A stretch of DNA of 64,000 nucleotides, from NCBI RefSeq assembly GCF_009734425.1, contig NZ_CP046455.1:1178001-1242000 (forward strand), read 5' to 3'. The notes beneath the pieces were generated by a model. It saw only the letters and a list, made by a program, of their open reading frames with translations. It did not search any database and was not told the origin of the DNA. Position 1 is the first letter of the stretch. The number at the start of each line of letters is the position of its first letter. The translations under genes were made by a program, and so were the position numbers. This DNA comes from Corynebacterium occultum. Its GTDB lineage: Bacteria > Actinomycetota > Actinomycetes > Mycobacteriales > Mycobacteriaceae. Shown piece by piece: positions 1 to 8,011 of the stretch.

Positions 1-1
1 G

Positions 2-1333
2 GCGGGGGAGAGCTTCGGCAACTCCGACATCTACGCCGGCACCCGGATCAACCTGGAGTTCGTCTCCGCGAACCCCACCGGCCCGATCCACCTCGGTGGT
101 ACCCGTTGGGCAGCCGTCGGTGATTCCCTGGGTCGTGTGCTCACCGCCAGTGGTGCGGAAGTCACCCGCGAGTACTACTTCAATGACCACGGCGAGCAGA
201 TCGACCGCTTCGCCCGCTCCCTGGTGGCCGCCGCCAAGAATGAGCCCACCCCGGAGGACGGTTATGGCGGTGGCTATATCGCCGACATCGCCGCCGAGGT
301 CGTCGCAAAGCACCCCGGCCTGCTGGAGCAGGAACCGGCTGAGATGCAGGAGATCTTCCGTGCCACCGGTGTGGCGATGATGTTCGAGCACATCCGGGAA
401 TCCCTCAAGGAGTTCGGCACCGAGTTCGACGTCTACTTCCACGAGAACTCCCTCTTCGAGAGTGGTGCCGTCGACCGGGCCATCCAGACCCTGAAGGACA
501 ACGGCAACCTCTACGAGAATGAGGGTGCCTGGTGGCTGCGCAGCTCCAACTTCGGTGATGACAAGGACCGTGTGGTCATCAAGTCGGATGGCAATGCCGC
601 CTACATCGCCGGTGACATCGCCTATGTGGTGGACAAGATCGAACGTGGTCATGACCTGTGCATCTACATGCTCGGTGCTGACCACCACGGTTACATCTCC
701 CGCCTCAAGGCCGCCGCCGGGGCCCTGGGCTATGACCCGGAGCGGGTTGAGGTGCTCATCGGCCAGATGGTCAACCTGCTCCGCGAGGGTCAGGCGGTAC
801 GCATGTCCAAGCGGGCCGGCACCGTCATCACCCTGGACGATCTGGTTGAGGCGATCGGCATCGACGCCGCCCGCTACTCCCTGATCCGTTCCTCCGTCGA
901 CTCCTCCCTGGACATCGACCTCGCCCTCTGGGCCTCCCAGTCCTCCGACAACCCGGTGTACTACGTCCAGTACGGCCATGCCCGCCTCTGTTCCATTGCG
1001 CGCAAGGCCGCTGAGCTCGGGGTCACCCATGAGAACCCGGATCTTTCCCTCCTCACCCACGAAAGGGAGGGGGAGCTGATCCGTACCCTCGGTGAATTCC
1101 CCGCGGTGATCAAGTCCGCAGCTGAATTACGGGAACCGCACCGCGTGGCCCGGTACGCTGAAGAACTGGCCGGTGTATTCCACCGCTTCTACGACAACTG
1201 TCAGATCCTGCCCAAGGGTGAGGAAGAGACCGCGCCGATCCATTCGGCACGCCTCGCCCTCGCCGCCGCCACCCGTCAGACCCTGGCCAACGCCCTGCGG
1301 CTGGTTGGAGTCACCGCCCCCGAGAGGATGTAG
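2..1333 (+). CDS. argS: Arginyl-tRNA synthetase (3' part, truncated by window start)
   Basis: Class I aminoacyl-tRNA synthetase that charges tRNA-Arg in the cytoplasm. The frame is open from base 2, so the N-terminal roughly 100 residues lie outside the window; about 443 residues are visible, against about 550 in full-length ArgS. The HIGH-type signature appears as HLGG after SANPTGP near the start of the visible part. The KMSKS-type loop appears as MSKR (803-814), followed by [10 protein letters not shown]. The C-terminal third has the DALR-type anticodon-binding features ([15 protein letters not shown]). The stop codon TAG is followed directly by the lysA ATG (TAGATG), so argS and lysA form one transcription unit, as known in C. 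glutamicum. Confidence 0.96.
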   Translation, partial: AGESFGNSDIYAGTRINLEFVSANPTGPIHLGGTRWAAVGDSLGRVLTASGAEVTREYYFNDHGEQIDRFARSLVAAAKNEPTPEDGYGGGYIADIAAEVVAKHPGLLEQEPAEMQEIFRATGVAMMFEHIRESLKEFGTEFDVYFHENSLFESGAVDRAIQTLKDNGNLYENEGAWWLRSSNFGDDKDRVVIKSDGNAAYIAGDIAYVVDKIERGHDLCIYMLGADHHGYISRLKAAAGALGYDPERVEVLIGQMVNLLREGQAVRMSKRAGTVITLDDLVEAIGIDAARYSLIRSSVDSSLDIDLALWASQSSDNPVYYVQYGHARLCSIARKAAELGVTHENPDLSLLTHEREGELIRTLGEFPAVIKSAAELREPHRVARYAEELAGVFHRFYDNCQILPKGEEETAPIHSARLALAAATRQTLANALRLVGVTAPERM

Positions 1334-2674
1334 ATGACCTCCGCAGAAAATTTCAATGAGGTCCCGGCCCACGTCTGGCCGCGCAATACCGCCCGTCAAG
1401 AAGATGGTGTGATCACCATCGCCGGCGTGCCGCTACCCGAGATCGCCGAGGAATACGGCACCCCCGTGTTCGTCGTCGACGAAGATGACTTCCGCTCCCG
1501 CTGTCAGGACATGGCCAAGGCCTTCGGCGGTGGGGACAACGTCCACTACGCCTCCAAGGCATTCCTGAGCAAGACCATCGCCCGCTGGGTCGATGAAGAG
1601 GGACTCAACCTCGACGTCGCCTCCATCGGTGAGCTCAGTATCGCCCTGGCCGCCGACTTCCCGGCGGGACGGATCACCGCCCACGGCAACAACAAGAGCG
1701 CCGACTTCCTGCGCACCTGCGTCCGGGAAGGGGTCTCGCATATCGTGCTCGACTCCGAGCAGGAGCTGGAACTGCTGGATCTCATCGCCGCCCGCGAAGG
1801 CAAGGTCCAGGAGGTGCTGATCCGGGTCAAGCCGGGCATTGAAGCCCACACCCATGAGTTCATCGCCACCAGCCACGAGGACCAGAAGTTCGGTTTCTCC
1901 CTGGCCTCCGGCTCCGCCTTCGGTGCGGCCCGGGCAGCCATCAACGCGGAGAACCTGAAGCTGGTGGGCCTGCACTGCCACGTGGGCTCCCAGGTCTTCG
2001 ACGCCGATGGTTTCTCCCTGGCGGCGGAGCGCGTACTCGGCCTGGTCTCCCGCATCCATGCGGAGCTCGACGCGGAGAGCCTCAGCATCCTCGACCTCGG
2101 CGGGGGCTATGGCATCGCCTACACCGCAGCTGAGGAACCCCTCAACGTGGCTGCCGTGGCCCAGGACCTGATCGCCAAGGTCTCTGAGCATGCCGCCTCC
2201 CTGGGCATCGACACCCCGCAGCTGATGGTGGAGCCCGGCCGTGCCATCGCCGGCCCCTCCACAGTCACCGTCTACGAGGTCGGCACCATCAAGGACGTTC
2301 ACGTCGACGATGACAAGACCCGCCGCTACATCTCCGTCGACGGCGGCATGTCGGACAATATCCGCCCCGCCCTCTACGGCTCCGAATATGATGCCCGGGT
2401 GGTCTCCCGCTTCGTCGACGGGGAATCCACCGCCTCCCGAGTGGTGGGCTCACACTGCGAATCCGGTGACATCCTCATCAACGATGAGCAGTACCCTGCG
2501 GATATCCGCACCGGCGATCTGCTCGCCCTGGCTGCGACCGGAGCCTACTGCTACGCCATGAGCTCCCGCTACAACCAGTTCACCCGCCCCGCCGTGGTCG
2601 CGGTCCGGGCTGGTCAGATCAAGCCCATGCTGCGTCGCGAAACCCTCGAGGATCTGCTGGCGCTGGAGGTCTAG
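1334..2674 (+). CDS. lysA: Diaminopimelate decarboxylase
   Basis: PLP-dependent decarboxylase that converts meso-diaminopimelate to L-lysine, the last step of lysine synthesis. The 446-residue length is normal for the family. The PLP lysine is in the YASKAF motif (Lys75). HCHVGSQ, the glycine-rich DLGGGYG phosphate-binding loop, EPGRAIAG and the catalytic HCESGD motif follow in the usual order of fold-type III alanine racemase/decarboxylase enzymes. The ATG abuts the argS stop codon, so translation is probably coupled. A bidirectional hairpin terminator follows. Confidence 0.97.
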   Translation: MTSAENFNEVPAHVWPRNTARQEDGVITIAGVPLPEIAEEYGTPVFVVDEDDFRSRCQDMAKAFGGGDNVHYASKAFLSKTIARWVDEEGLNLDVASIGELSIALAADFPAGRITAHGNNKSADFLRTCVREGVSHIVLDSEQELELLDLIAAREGKVQEVLIRVKPGIEAHTHEFIATSHEDQKFGFSLASGSAFGAARAAINAENLKLVGLHCHVGSQVFDADGFSLAAERVLGLVSRIHAELDAESLSILDLGGGYGIAYTAAEEPLNVAAVAQDLIAKVSEHAASLGIDTPQLMVEPGRAIAGPSTVTVYEVGTIKDVHVDDDKTRRYISVDGGMSDNIRPALYGSEYDARVVSRFVDGESTASRVVGSHCESGDILINDEQYPADIRTGDLLALAATGAYCYAMSSRYNQFTRPAVVAVRAGQIKPMLRRETLEDLLALEV

Positions 2675-2698
2675 ACGGTTTGGTTCCCGCCCCTGGGA

Positions 2699-2720
2699 GG
2701 GGCCGCCGATTAACGGCCCC
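2699..2720 (+). terminator. Small GC hairpin after lysA
   Basis: GGGGCCG (2699-2705) pairs with CGGCCCC (2714-2720) across an 8-base loop, 25 bases past the lysA stop. There is no T-run, so on its own it is at most a weak terminator or an RNA 3'-end stabiliser ahead of the stronger hairpin downstream. Confidence 0.35.
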
Positions 2721-2788
2721 GGGGCCCCAGGGATGGGGTACGGGGTCGTTCTTTGCTTCCCACACTCAAGCGGAGACAATAGGAAAAA

Positions 2789-2829
2789 GAGGTGGCAGTC
2801 AAGCTGTTGAAGAGCTTGACTGCCACCTC
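2789..2829. terminator. Bidirectional intrinsic terminator between lysA and the convergent gene
   Basis: A perfect 17-bp stem (2789-2805 with 2813-2829) has a 7-base loop. It is followed on the plus strand by TATTTA and preceded by AGGAAAAAG, which reads as a T-rich run on the minus strand. It lies between two convergent genes and can serve both. Confidence 0.85.
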
Positions 2830-2864
2830 TATTTACCCCGTGCATGCGGGGGACCGGGCCGGTC

Positions 2865-3800
2865 TCAGGGCAGGCTGCGATAGGGGAGAAGTACCACCAG
2901 CATCCCCACCAGGATGGCAATGGCCAGCGTGATCAGGGATCCCGTGGCCTGCCCGGGCTGGCTGCTCTCAGCGAGCTGAGTTTCCTCCACGGTATCGGCA
3001 TAATTCAACTCACGTGGAGCAGCGGCCAGGACCTCTTCGGTGGAGGTGGTGTCCTGAATGACCTTGTGCTTCGGCGTGGTGTCACCCTCACCCGGGGCAA
3101 GGAGGGGGAATTTCCCGGAATATCCCTCGGCGCAGGCATGATAGGCGGCGTTGACGGAGATAATGTGATCCAGGTAGTCAATGTCCTTGGCCGCCTGGAT
3201 CTGCAGGTCCAGCAGGCCTTCCGAGGCGCCGGGGATCCGGGCGGGCCAATAAGCATCCAGATCATCTTCCACCAGGGGTTGGAAGTTCAGGAAGAGTCGG
3301 GTGTTGGAACGATCCCATTCATCCTGGGACACCAGGGTGGCGGTTTTATAGCGCAGGCTGTGGTCCCGGTGGGCGGCGGGAAGGGAAGCGAGATTGATGA
3401 CGGTTTCGGGGAGCTCCCCATCATGGAAACCGGTGGCCATACCGCGCTCATTGATGTGGTCATAAGCTCGGGCAACATAACCCTTGTTGGGAATCAACGG
3501 GACCCGGTCCGGGTGGGAGGTGGCCCATTGGTGCAGGTCCTTGAATTTCATTTCCAGATCAGGGTTTTCCCGGATCAGACGCTGGTGCACCGCCTCCTGG
3601 AGTTCCTCCTCAGCATCCAGCGTGGCGCGGATATCTGTCTCACTGACCTCGAAGGAACATTTTTCGCCCTTCACTGAGACGGAGATGGCGGAAGCGGTGG
3701 GTGCCATGAAAAGGGTGACCCCTGCCAGGGTAATGCCGCTCAATGTGAGTGCGAGCACCCTGGGGCGGGGGCGGGACTTCCGGAGCTCATTCACCTTCAT
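2865..3800 (-). CDS. Secreted, C-terminally membrane-anchored protein of unknown function
   Basis: I do not recognise the family. The chosen start (MKVNELRKSR, 3800) gives 311 residues and a clear Sec signal peptide: a basic n-region, a hydrophobic stretch (about residues 15-33) and a cleavage motif ending TASA at residue 38. An in-frame start at 3905 would bury this signal behind 35 residues. An AAAGG lies about 10 bases upstream of the ATG. The mature part is polar and has two cysteines (KGEKCSF and YHACAEG) that could form a disulphide. A final hydrophobic segment (about residues 283-304) ends in PYRSLP, with too short a tail for more than anchoring. It resembles corynebacterial envelope proteins in layout only. 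It converges on lysA and diverges from the first response regulator. Confidence 0.75.
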   Translation of the reverse strand: MKVNELRKSRPRPRVLALTLSGITLAGVTLFMAPTASAISVSVKGEKCSFEVSETDIRATLDAEEELQEAVHQRLIRENPDLEMKFKDLHQWATSHPDRVPLIPNKGYVARAYDHINERGMATGFHDGELPETVINLASLPAAHRDHSLRYKTATLVSQDEWDRSNTRLFLNFQPLVEDDLDAYWPARIPGASEGLLDLQIQAAKDIDYLDHIISVNAAYHACAEGYSGKFPLLAPGEGDTTPKHKVIQDTTSTEEVLAAAPRELNYADTVEETQLAESSQPGQATGSLITLAIAILVGMLVVLLPYRSLP

Positions 3801-4021
3801 CAGAGAAATACCTTTGTCACCTGTCTTGGAAAACCTTGTGGACACCGAAAACCGATGCCATTCCAAGGACAAAGATATATAACAAAGGAGTCTCGCAATA
3901 GCCACATTTTAGTGTGACCCGCAAAGTGGGGGCAGGAGGTGGAGGTGGTGTGGGCCCCGACATTTAGGGGCATTCTAAAAAATCCCCAGGGGTCTAACAT
4001 GAGAGATGCCCTATTCCTTGA

Positions 4022-4038
4022 TGATAGATTACTAAAAC
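4022..4038 (+). promoter_or_regulatory. Extended -10 promoter, probably leaderless start for the first response regulator
   Basis: TGA-TAGATT (TG at 4022-4023, hexamer 4025-4030) fits an extended -10 element. The start codon A (4039) is 9 bases past the hexamer, which is where transcription should begin, and no Shine-Dalgarno is visible in ATTACTAAAAC before the ATG. The paralogous gene at 7355 has the same arrangement. Confidence 0.5.
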
Positions 4039-4695
4039 ATGACAATAAGAGTCCTTGCAATTGATGATCACCAGGTAACCCTGTTGGGGGTTCGTTCGAT
4101 CCTTGCCGCAGCCGAGGGCTTTGAGTTCGTCGGCGGCCATTACACCCTGGCCGAGGCACTGGATCAGATCAACGATCCCGACCAACCCGAAATAGATGTT
4201 GTGCTGCTGGACCTGAGGCTGGGTCCGGACAGCGATCCCTATGACAATGTCCAGGCACTGGTGGCAACCGGGGTGGAGGTGCTGATCTACAGCTCCCTGG
4301 AAAGCCCCTTCCTCGTCCGCCGTGCGATGAGCGCCGGCGTCGCCGGAATCCTGGAGAAGTCCGTGGAGCCGCAGATCCTACGGCGCGCCCTTGAGGTGGT
4401 GGCAAAGGGCGGAACCTACGCCACCGCTGAATGGGCGGGCATCATTGATGCTGATCCGCTCTTCAACGCCGTGGATCTTTCGCCCCGACAGCGTGAGGTC
4501 CTCGAACTTTATGCGATGGGGGAGTCCGCCAAGCGGGTAGCCACCATCACCGGCCTGGCCCAGGAGACGGTCCAGGATTATCTGGGCCGGATCCGGGTCA
4601 AGTACTCCCTCGCAGGGCGTCCCGCTGTGAGTAAGGTGGAGCTCTACCAACGTGCACAGGAGGATGGGTTCCTACCGGGTCCCTTTGAATCATGA
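4039..4695 (+). CDS. NarL/LuxR-family response regulator (copy 1)
   Basis: DNA-binding response regulator of 218 residues. The N-terminal receiver has the acidic pair at IDD (residues 8-10) and the phospho-acceptor Asp58 in VVLLDLRLG; a lysine follows in GILEKSV. The C-terminal LuxR-type helix-turn-helix begins LSPRQREVLELYAMGES and continues through the recognition helix ETVQDYLGRIRVKY. The stop overlaps the start of the kinase gene (ATGA), so the two are a translationally coupled pair. The gene is a close paralogue of 7355-8011 with identical length. Target genes cannot be told from sequence. Confidence 0.93.
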   Translation: MTIRVLAIDDHQVTLLGVRSILAAAEGFEFVGGHYTLAEALDQINDPDQPEIDVVLLDLRLGPDSDPYDNVQALVATGVEVLIYSSLESPFLVRRAMSAGVAGILEKSVEPQILRRALEVVAKGGTYATAEWAGIIDADPLFNAVDLSPRQREVLELYAMGESAKRVATITGLAQETVQDYLGRIRVKYSLAGRPAVSKVELYQRAQEDGFLPGPFES

Positions 4696-7064
4696 CACTA
4701 CCCGGCTGGTTCTTTGAACCTGCCCCGCTACGACGCCCCGGTGTTCTCGCCGAGGGCGTCGAAAAGCGTTATTGGCGCAGTCGGAGCGCCATCCAGAATC
4801 TGATGCGGATGGTGGCCTTCGTCTGCGGTTTCGGCCTGTTCTTCGGCGTCATCCTGCTGCGGGGGCGCTGGGATCAGACAATGAACCCGGGCAGCTGGCA
4901 ATTCAACCGGATCGATGTCTGGGTCGAGATTCTCTTGGCGATGTCCGCACTCTCGGTCATAGTCGCAGGGTTCCGGCACCAGTGGGAATGGTACCTGCTC
5001 ACCTTTCGGCTCACCGCGGGAATCTACATCTCCGCCCTGACCTACCAGGTGATTGGCCTGCTCAACGGTTCCTCCCCACTGGGGGATCTGCACCTCTCGG
5101 ACTTCGCCGGCTATCCGGCGGTGCTGCTGATACTCTCGGCACCCCGGAAGATCGGCTTCCCCCTGGCCTTCATCATGATGGCGGTGGTCAGTGCCACCCA
5201 TCAGGGATGGCCGTTGACCATGGCCAATCTGGTGGAGGCAGCCTGGGCCTTTCTCGTCGTCCTGCCCTTCATGCTGCTGCTGATCTCAACGTTGCGGGTC
5301 TGTGAGGAGATCGATCAGGAGGCCAGCCGAAGACATGCCGCTGACCTGAGACTGGCACGTTCACGCTCCCTGTTGGAGGCGGAGACCCGCTTCCTGGGGT
5401 ACATGCATGACCAGGTGCTACACCACCTGGATGGGGTACGACGGGGATTGATCGCCCCGGAGCCACTGCCGGTGTACCTTCCCTCCGACATGCTGGAGGT
5501 GGGTGGCTCCCTGAAGATGCGGCCCGAGCGGGCGGTCCTGGAGCTGATTGACACATTGCACCGTCAGGATCCGGAGCTGCGGGTGGATCATCCGACAGAG
5601 TTTCCCAGCTCCGGGGGTGTTCCGGCGGATGTCATGAACCTGATCTCCGATGCTGCCCTGGAAGCCCTGGACAACAGCATGAAGCATGCGGCGGGAAGTG
5701 ATCGTCACGTGGAGATCTCCTTCCTCGTGGGGGACGATGATGATTGCACGGGCTTCACCGCGACCCTGGTGGATGAAGGGCCGGGATTCCGGGTTGAGCA
5801 GATCCCGGCGGAACGCGCCGGGGTCCGGGTCTCCATCCTCGGTCGCATGAGTTCCATGCCGGGGCTTTCCGCCAGGGTGGATTCCACACCGGGAAAGGGA
5901 ACCCGGGTCCGGTTGAAGTGGCGGGAACCGAAACAGCAGATGACTCAGGGACTCCCGGGGGAGCAGCCGCGGAGTATCCGCAATATCTTTGATCCGGGCC
6001 GTATCTACAACCCCATATTTGCGGTCTTCGTCTTCCTGGTCTGCGGCCTCATGGGGCTGGGCCACCAACATGGGGGAAACGGGTTCGAGTTCGCTGTGGC
6101 CATGTTCCTGTTGCTGCTGGCGATGGTGGGGCTGATGCGGGGCAAGGAGAGCAAGCTTCCCCGGGGCACCACCCTGATGGTGGTGGTCTGTATCTGTCTA
6201 TTCCTGCTGGTGGCTGCCCGGGAACCGCTGGGGGAGAATGGGCTCTGGCCACCGGTATGGTATCCCCTCGTACTCACCCTGATGTGCCTGCTACTGGCGA
6301 TCCGGGGCCGGATCATCTTCGCCTGGATCCTGAACGTGGGTGGGTTCTTCGCCATCCACTGGATTGAACAGGACCTCTTCGTCCTCGAATACCTCAGTCC
6401 GGAGAAGATGACTGGTCTGCTCCACCTGCTGATCCCCGGCACCCTGGCACCCCTGGCGGTCCGTTGGATCCTGAAGAGCTTATCCGCGGTGATGCTGGGG
6501 GATTCAGCGAAGGAAACTGACCTGGTGGTGGCTGCCACCAGGCGTAGCTACCTCACCGACTCCGCCGCCTGGCTGGAAAGACAACTCAGTGCAGTGCTGG
6601 ATCCGGCCCTGTCTGAACCACGGCGAATCTTCAGCGCAAGCCTGTTGGAGCTGCGGCTGCGTGATGCGATCCGTTCCCCGGGTTTCGATGAGCGGGAAAC
6701 CAACCGCCAGGTCTGGCAGGCTCGGCGCCGTGGGGTGACCGTCAAACTCAGTGATGACCGCAGTGATGCCCACGGGGTGGACCCCGATCCACAACCCCTG
6801 ACCCATGCGGCCACCCATCATGCTCTGCAGCGGATGCTGTGGGTGGCTGATATCCGGGTCACCGCCCGTATGCTTCCCGTCGGCCGCAGCATCTATGCCA
6901 CCATTCTGGCGGAATTCTGGGGAGATGACGGGGAACCGGATGTGAAGCGGATCCAGATCACCCCGGGAATGTCGCTGAGTGAGGTGGATGCCCACTTCGA
7001 GGGGGAAGAGGGGAATCTTTCCCCCTCAACGGAGTGCGAGCAGTTCGAAGCGGATAAAAATTAA
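4692..7064 (+). CDS. Membrane histidine kinase with two membrane domains (copy 1)
   Basis: Sensor kinase partner of the preceding regulator, 790 residues. Order of parts: a short cytoplasmic head with EPAPLRRPG, about six transmembrane helices (about 33-205), a dimerisation/phospho-acceptor helix with FLGYMHDQVLHHLD (His239), and a GHKL ATPase domain (about 300-415). The ATPase has an N-box-like EALDNSMKHA, a G1 box DEGPGF and a late glycine loop GKGTRV. Unusually, a second block of about six hydrophobic segments follows (about 438-605), and then a 180-residue soluble C-terminal domain. That domain contains LELRLRDAIRSPGF, which is nearly identical in the paralogue. Most NarL-partner kinases end after the ATPase domain. 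The signal sensed is unknown. Confidence 0.88.
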   Translation: MTLPGWFFEPAPLRRPGVLAEGVEKRYWRSRSAIQNLMRMVAFVCGFGLFFGVILLRGRWDQTMNPGSWQFNRIDVWVEILLAMSALSVIVAGFRHQWEWYLLTFRLTAGIYISALTYQVIGLLNGSSPLGDLHLSDFAGYPAVLLILSAPRKIGFPLAFIMMAVVSATHQGWPLTMANLVEAAWAFLVVLPFMLLLISTLRVCEEIDQEASRRHAADLRLARSRSLLEAETRFLGYMHDQVLHHLDGVRRGLIAPEPLPVYLPSDMLEVGGSLKMRPERAVLELIDTLHRQDPELRVDHPTEFPSSGGVPADVMNLISDAALEALDNSMKHAAGSDRHVEISFLVGDDDDCTGFTATLVDEGPGFRVEQIPAERAGVRVSILGRMSSMPGLSARVDSTPGKGTRVRLKWREPKQQMTQGLPGEQPRSIRNIFDPGRIYNPIFAVFVFLVCGLMGLGHQHGGNGFEFAVAMFLLLLAMVGLMRGKESKLPRGTTLMVVVCICLFLLVAAREPLGENGLWPPVWYPLVLTLMCLLLAIRGRIIFAWILNVGGFFAIHWIEQDLFVLEYLSPEKMTGLLHLLIPGTLAPLAVRWILKSLSAVMLGDSAKETDLVVAATRRSYLTDSAAWLERQLSAVLDPALSEPRRIFSASLLELRLRDAIRSPGFDERETNRQVWQARRRGVTVKLSDDRSDAHGVDPDPQPLTHAATHHALQRMLWVADIRVTARMLPVGRSIYATILAEFWGDDGEPDVKRIQITPGMSLSEVDAHFEGEEGNLSPSTECEQFEADKN

Positions 7065-7339
7065 CCATGGGAAACTTCGGGGGAGACTTCACGCACCCCA
7101 GTTTCCTGGTGAACCAAGGCGGATCACTTCCCCTATTCTCATTTCTCATATAATTATCAGTAAATGCAATATGGCTCCTCAGTTAGGGTTCTCCGAACGT
7201 GATATCAGGGCCCTGGTGGGCGCTTAGTGAACATCACGGATCCCATTGACGAGAGCAAATGCAAAATTTCCGTAGAGATTATCATTAATACCCTTAAATA
7301 AGAATATTGGAAGATTCTTGCCTATTTCCCTTAATTCCC
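7065..7339. other. AT-rich intergenic region between the two two-component systems
   Basis: About 275 bases that are clearly more AT-rich than the flanking genes, for example CATATAATTATCAGTAAATG near 7150 and ATTATCATTAATACCC near 7280. No gene is supported and no terminator hairpin was seen after the first kinase. The region probably holds upstream promoter or regulator-binding DNA for the second system. Confidence 0.4.
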
Positions 7340-7354
7340 TGCTACTTTAAGGTT
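7340..7354 (+). promoter_or_regulatory. Extended -10 promoter, probably leaderless start for the second response regulator
   Basis: TG-C-TACTTT (7340-7348) is an extended -10 motif. The ATG begins at 7355, 7 bases past the hexamer, at the expected transcription start. The AAGG at 7349-7352 is too close to the ATG for a normal ribosome binding site. Confidence 0.5.
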
Positions 7355-8011
7355 ATGACAATCAAAGTGGTGGCCATTGATGACCATGCTGCGGCGCTTG
7401 CCGGCGTCAGCCATGTGCTGGGGGATACCCCGGATTGCGAAGTCGTCGCAATGGTTCACACCGTCGATGAGGCCCTTGACCGGATCTGCCGGAGAATTCC
7501 CACCGACATTGACGTGGCCCTGCTCGATCTACGGCTCACTGGTGGCAGTGACCCCTTCAACAACGCCAGGTCGCTCATGACTGCGGGGGCACATGTGCTG
7601 GTCTACAGCTCTTTGGAGAGTCCCTTTCTGGTGCGCCGGGCCCTGAAAGCCGGGGTATCGGGAGTGGTGGACAAGTCTGCGGACACCGACACCCTGGTCA
7701 CCGCAATCCGTGAGGCGGCTGAAGGGAAAACCGTGGCCAATGCCAACTGGGCGGGGATCATCGACTCTGATCCACTGCTCAACGCGGTGCAACTCTCCCC
7801 GCGACAGCGGGAGGTGCTCGAACTCTACGCCATCGGAGAGTCCGCCAAGCGGGTCGCCTCCATCACCGGGCTTTCCGCGGAGACCGTGCAGGATTACCTC
7901 AGCCGCATCCGCACCAAATATGCCCTGGCTGGACGCCCGATCCAGAGCAAGATTGATCTTTATCGTCGAGCTCAGGAGGATGGCTTCCTGCCCGGGCCCA
8001 GGGACATGTGA
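7355..8011 (+). CDS. NarL/LuxR-family response regulator (copy 2)
   Basis: Paralogue of the regulator at 4039, also 218 residues. I chose ATG 7355 because it matches the start of copy 1 (MTIKVVAIDDH against MTIRVLAIDDH); an earlier in-frame ATG at 7307 would add 16 unrelated residues. The receiver has Asp58 in VALLDLRLT. The LuxR-type helix-turn-helix (LSPRQREVLELYAIGES ... ETVQDYLSRIRTKY) is almost the same as in copy 1, so the two regulators may recognise similar DNA. The stop overlaps the start of the kinase gene. The specific output is unknown. Confidence 0.93.
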   Translation: MTIKVVAIDDHAAALAGVSHVLGDTPDCEVVAMVHTVDEALDRICRRIPTDIDVALLDLRLTGGSDPFNNARSLMTAGAHVLVYSSLESPFLVRRALKAGVSGVVDKSADTDTLVTAIREAAEGKTVANANWAGIIDSDPLLNAVQLSPRQREVLELYAIGESAKRVASITGLSAETVQDYLSRIRTKYALAGRPIQSKIDLYRRAQEDGFLPGPRDM

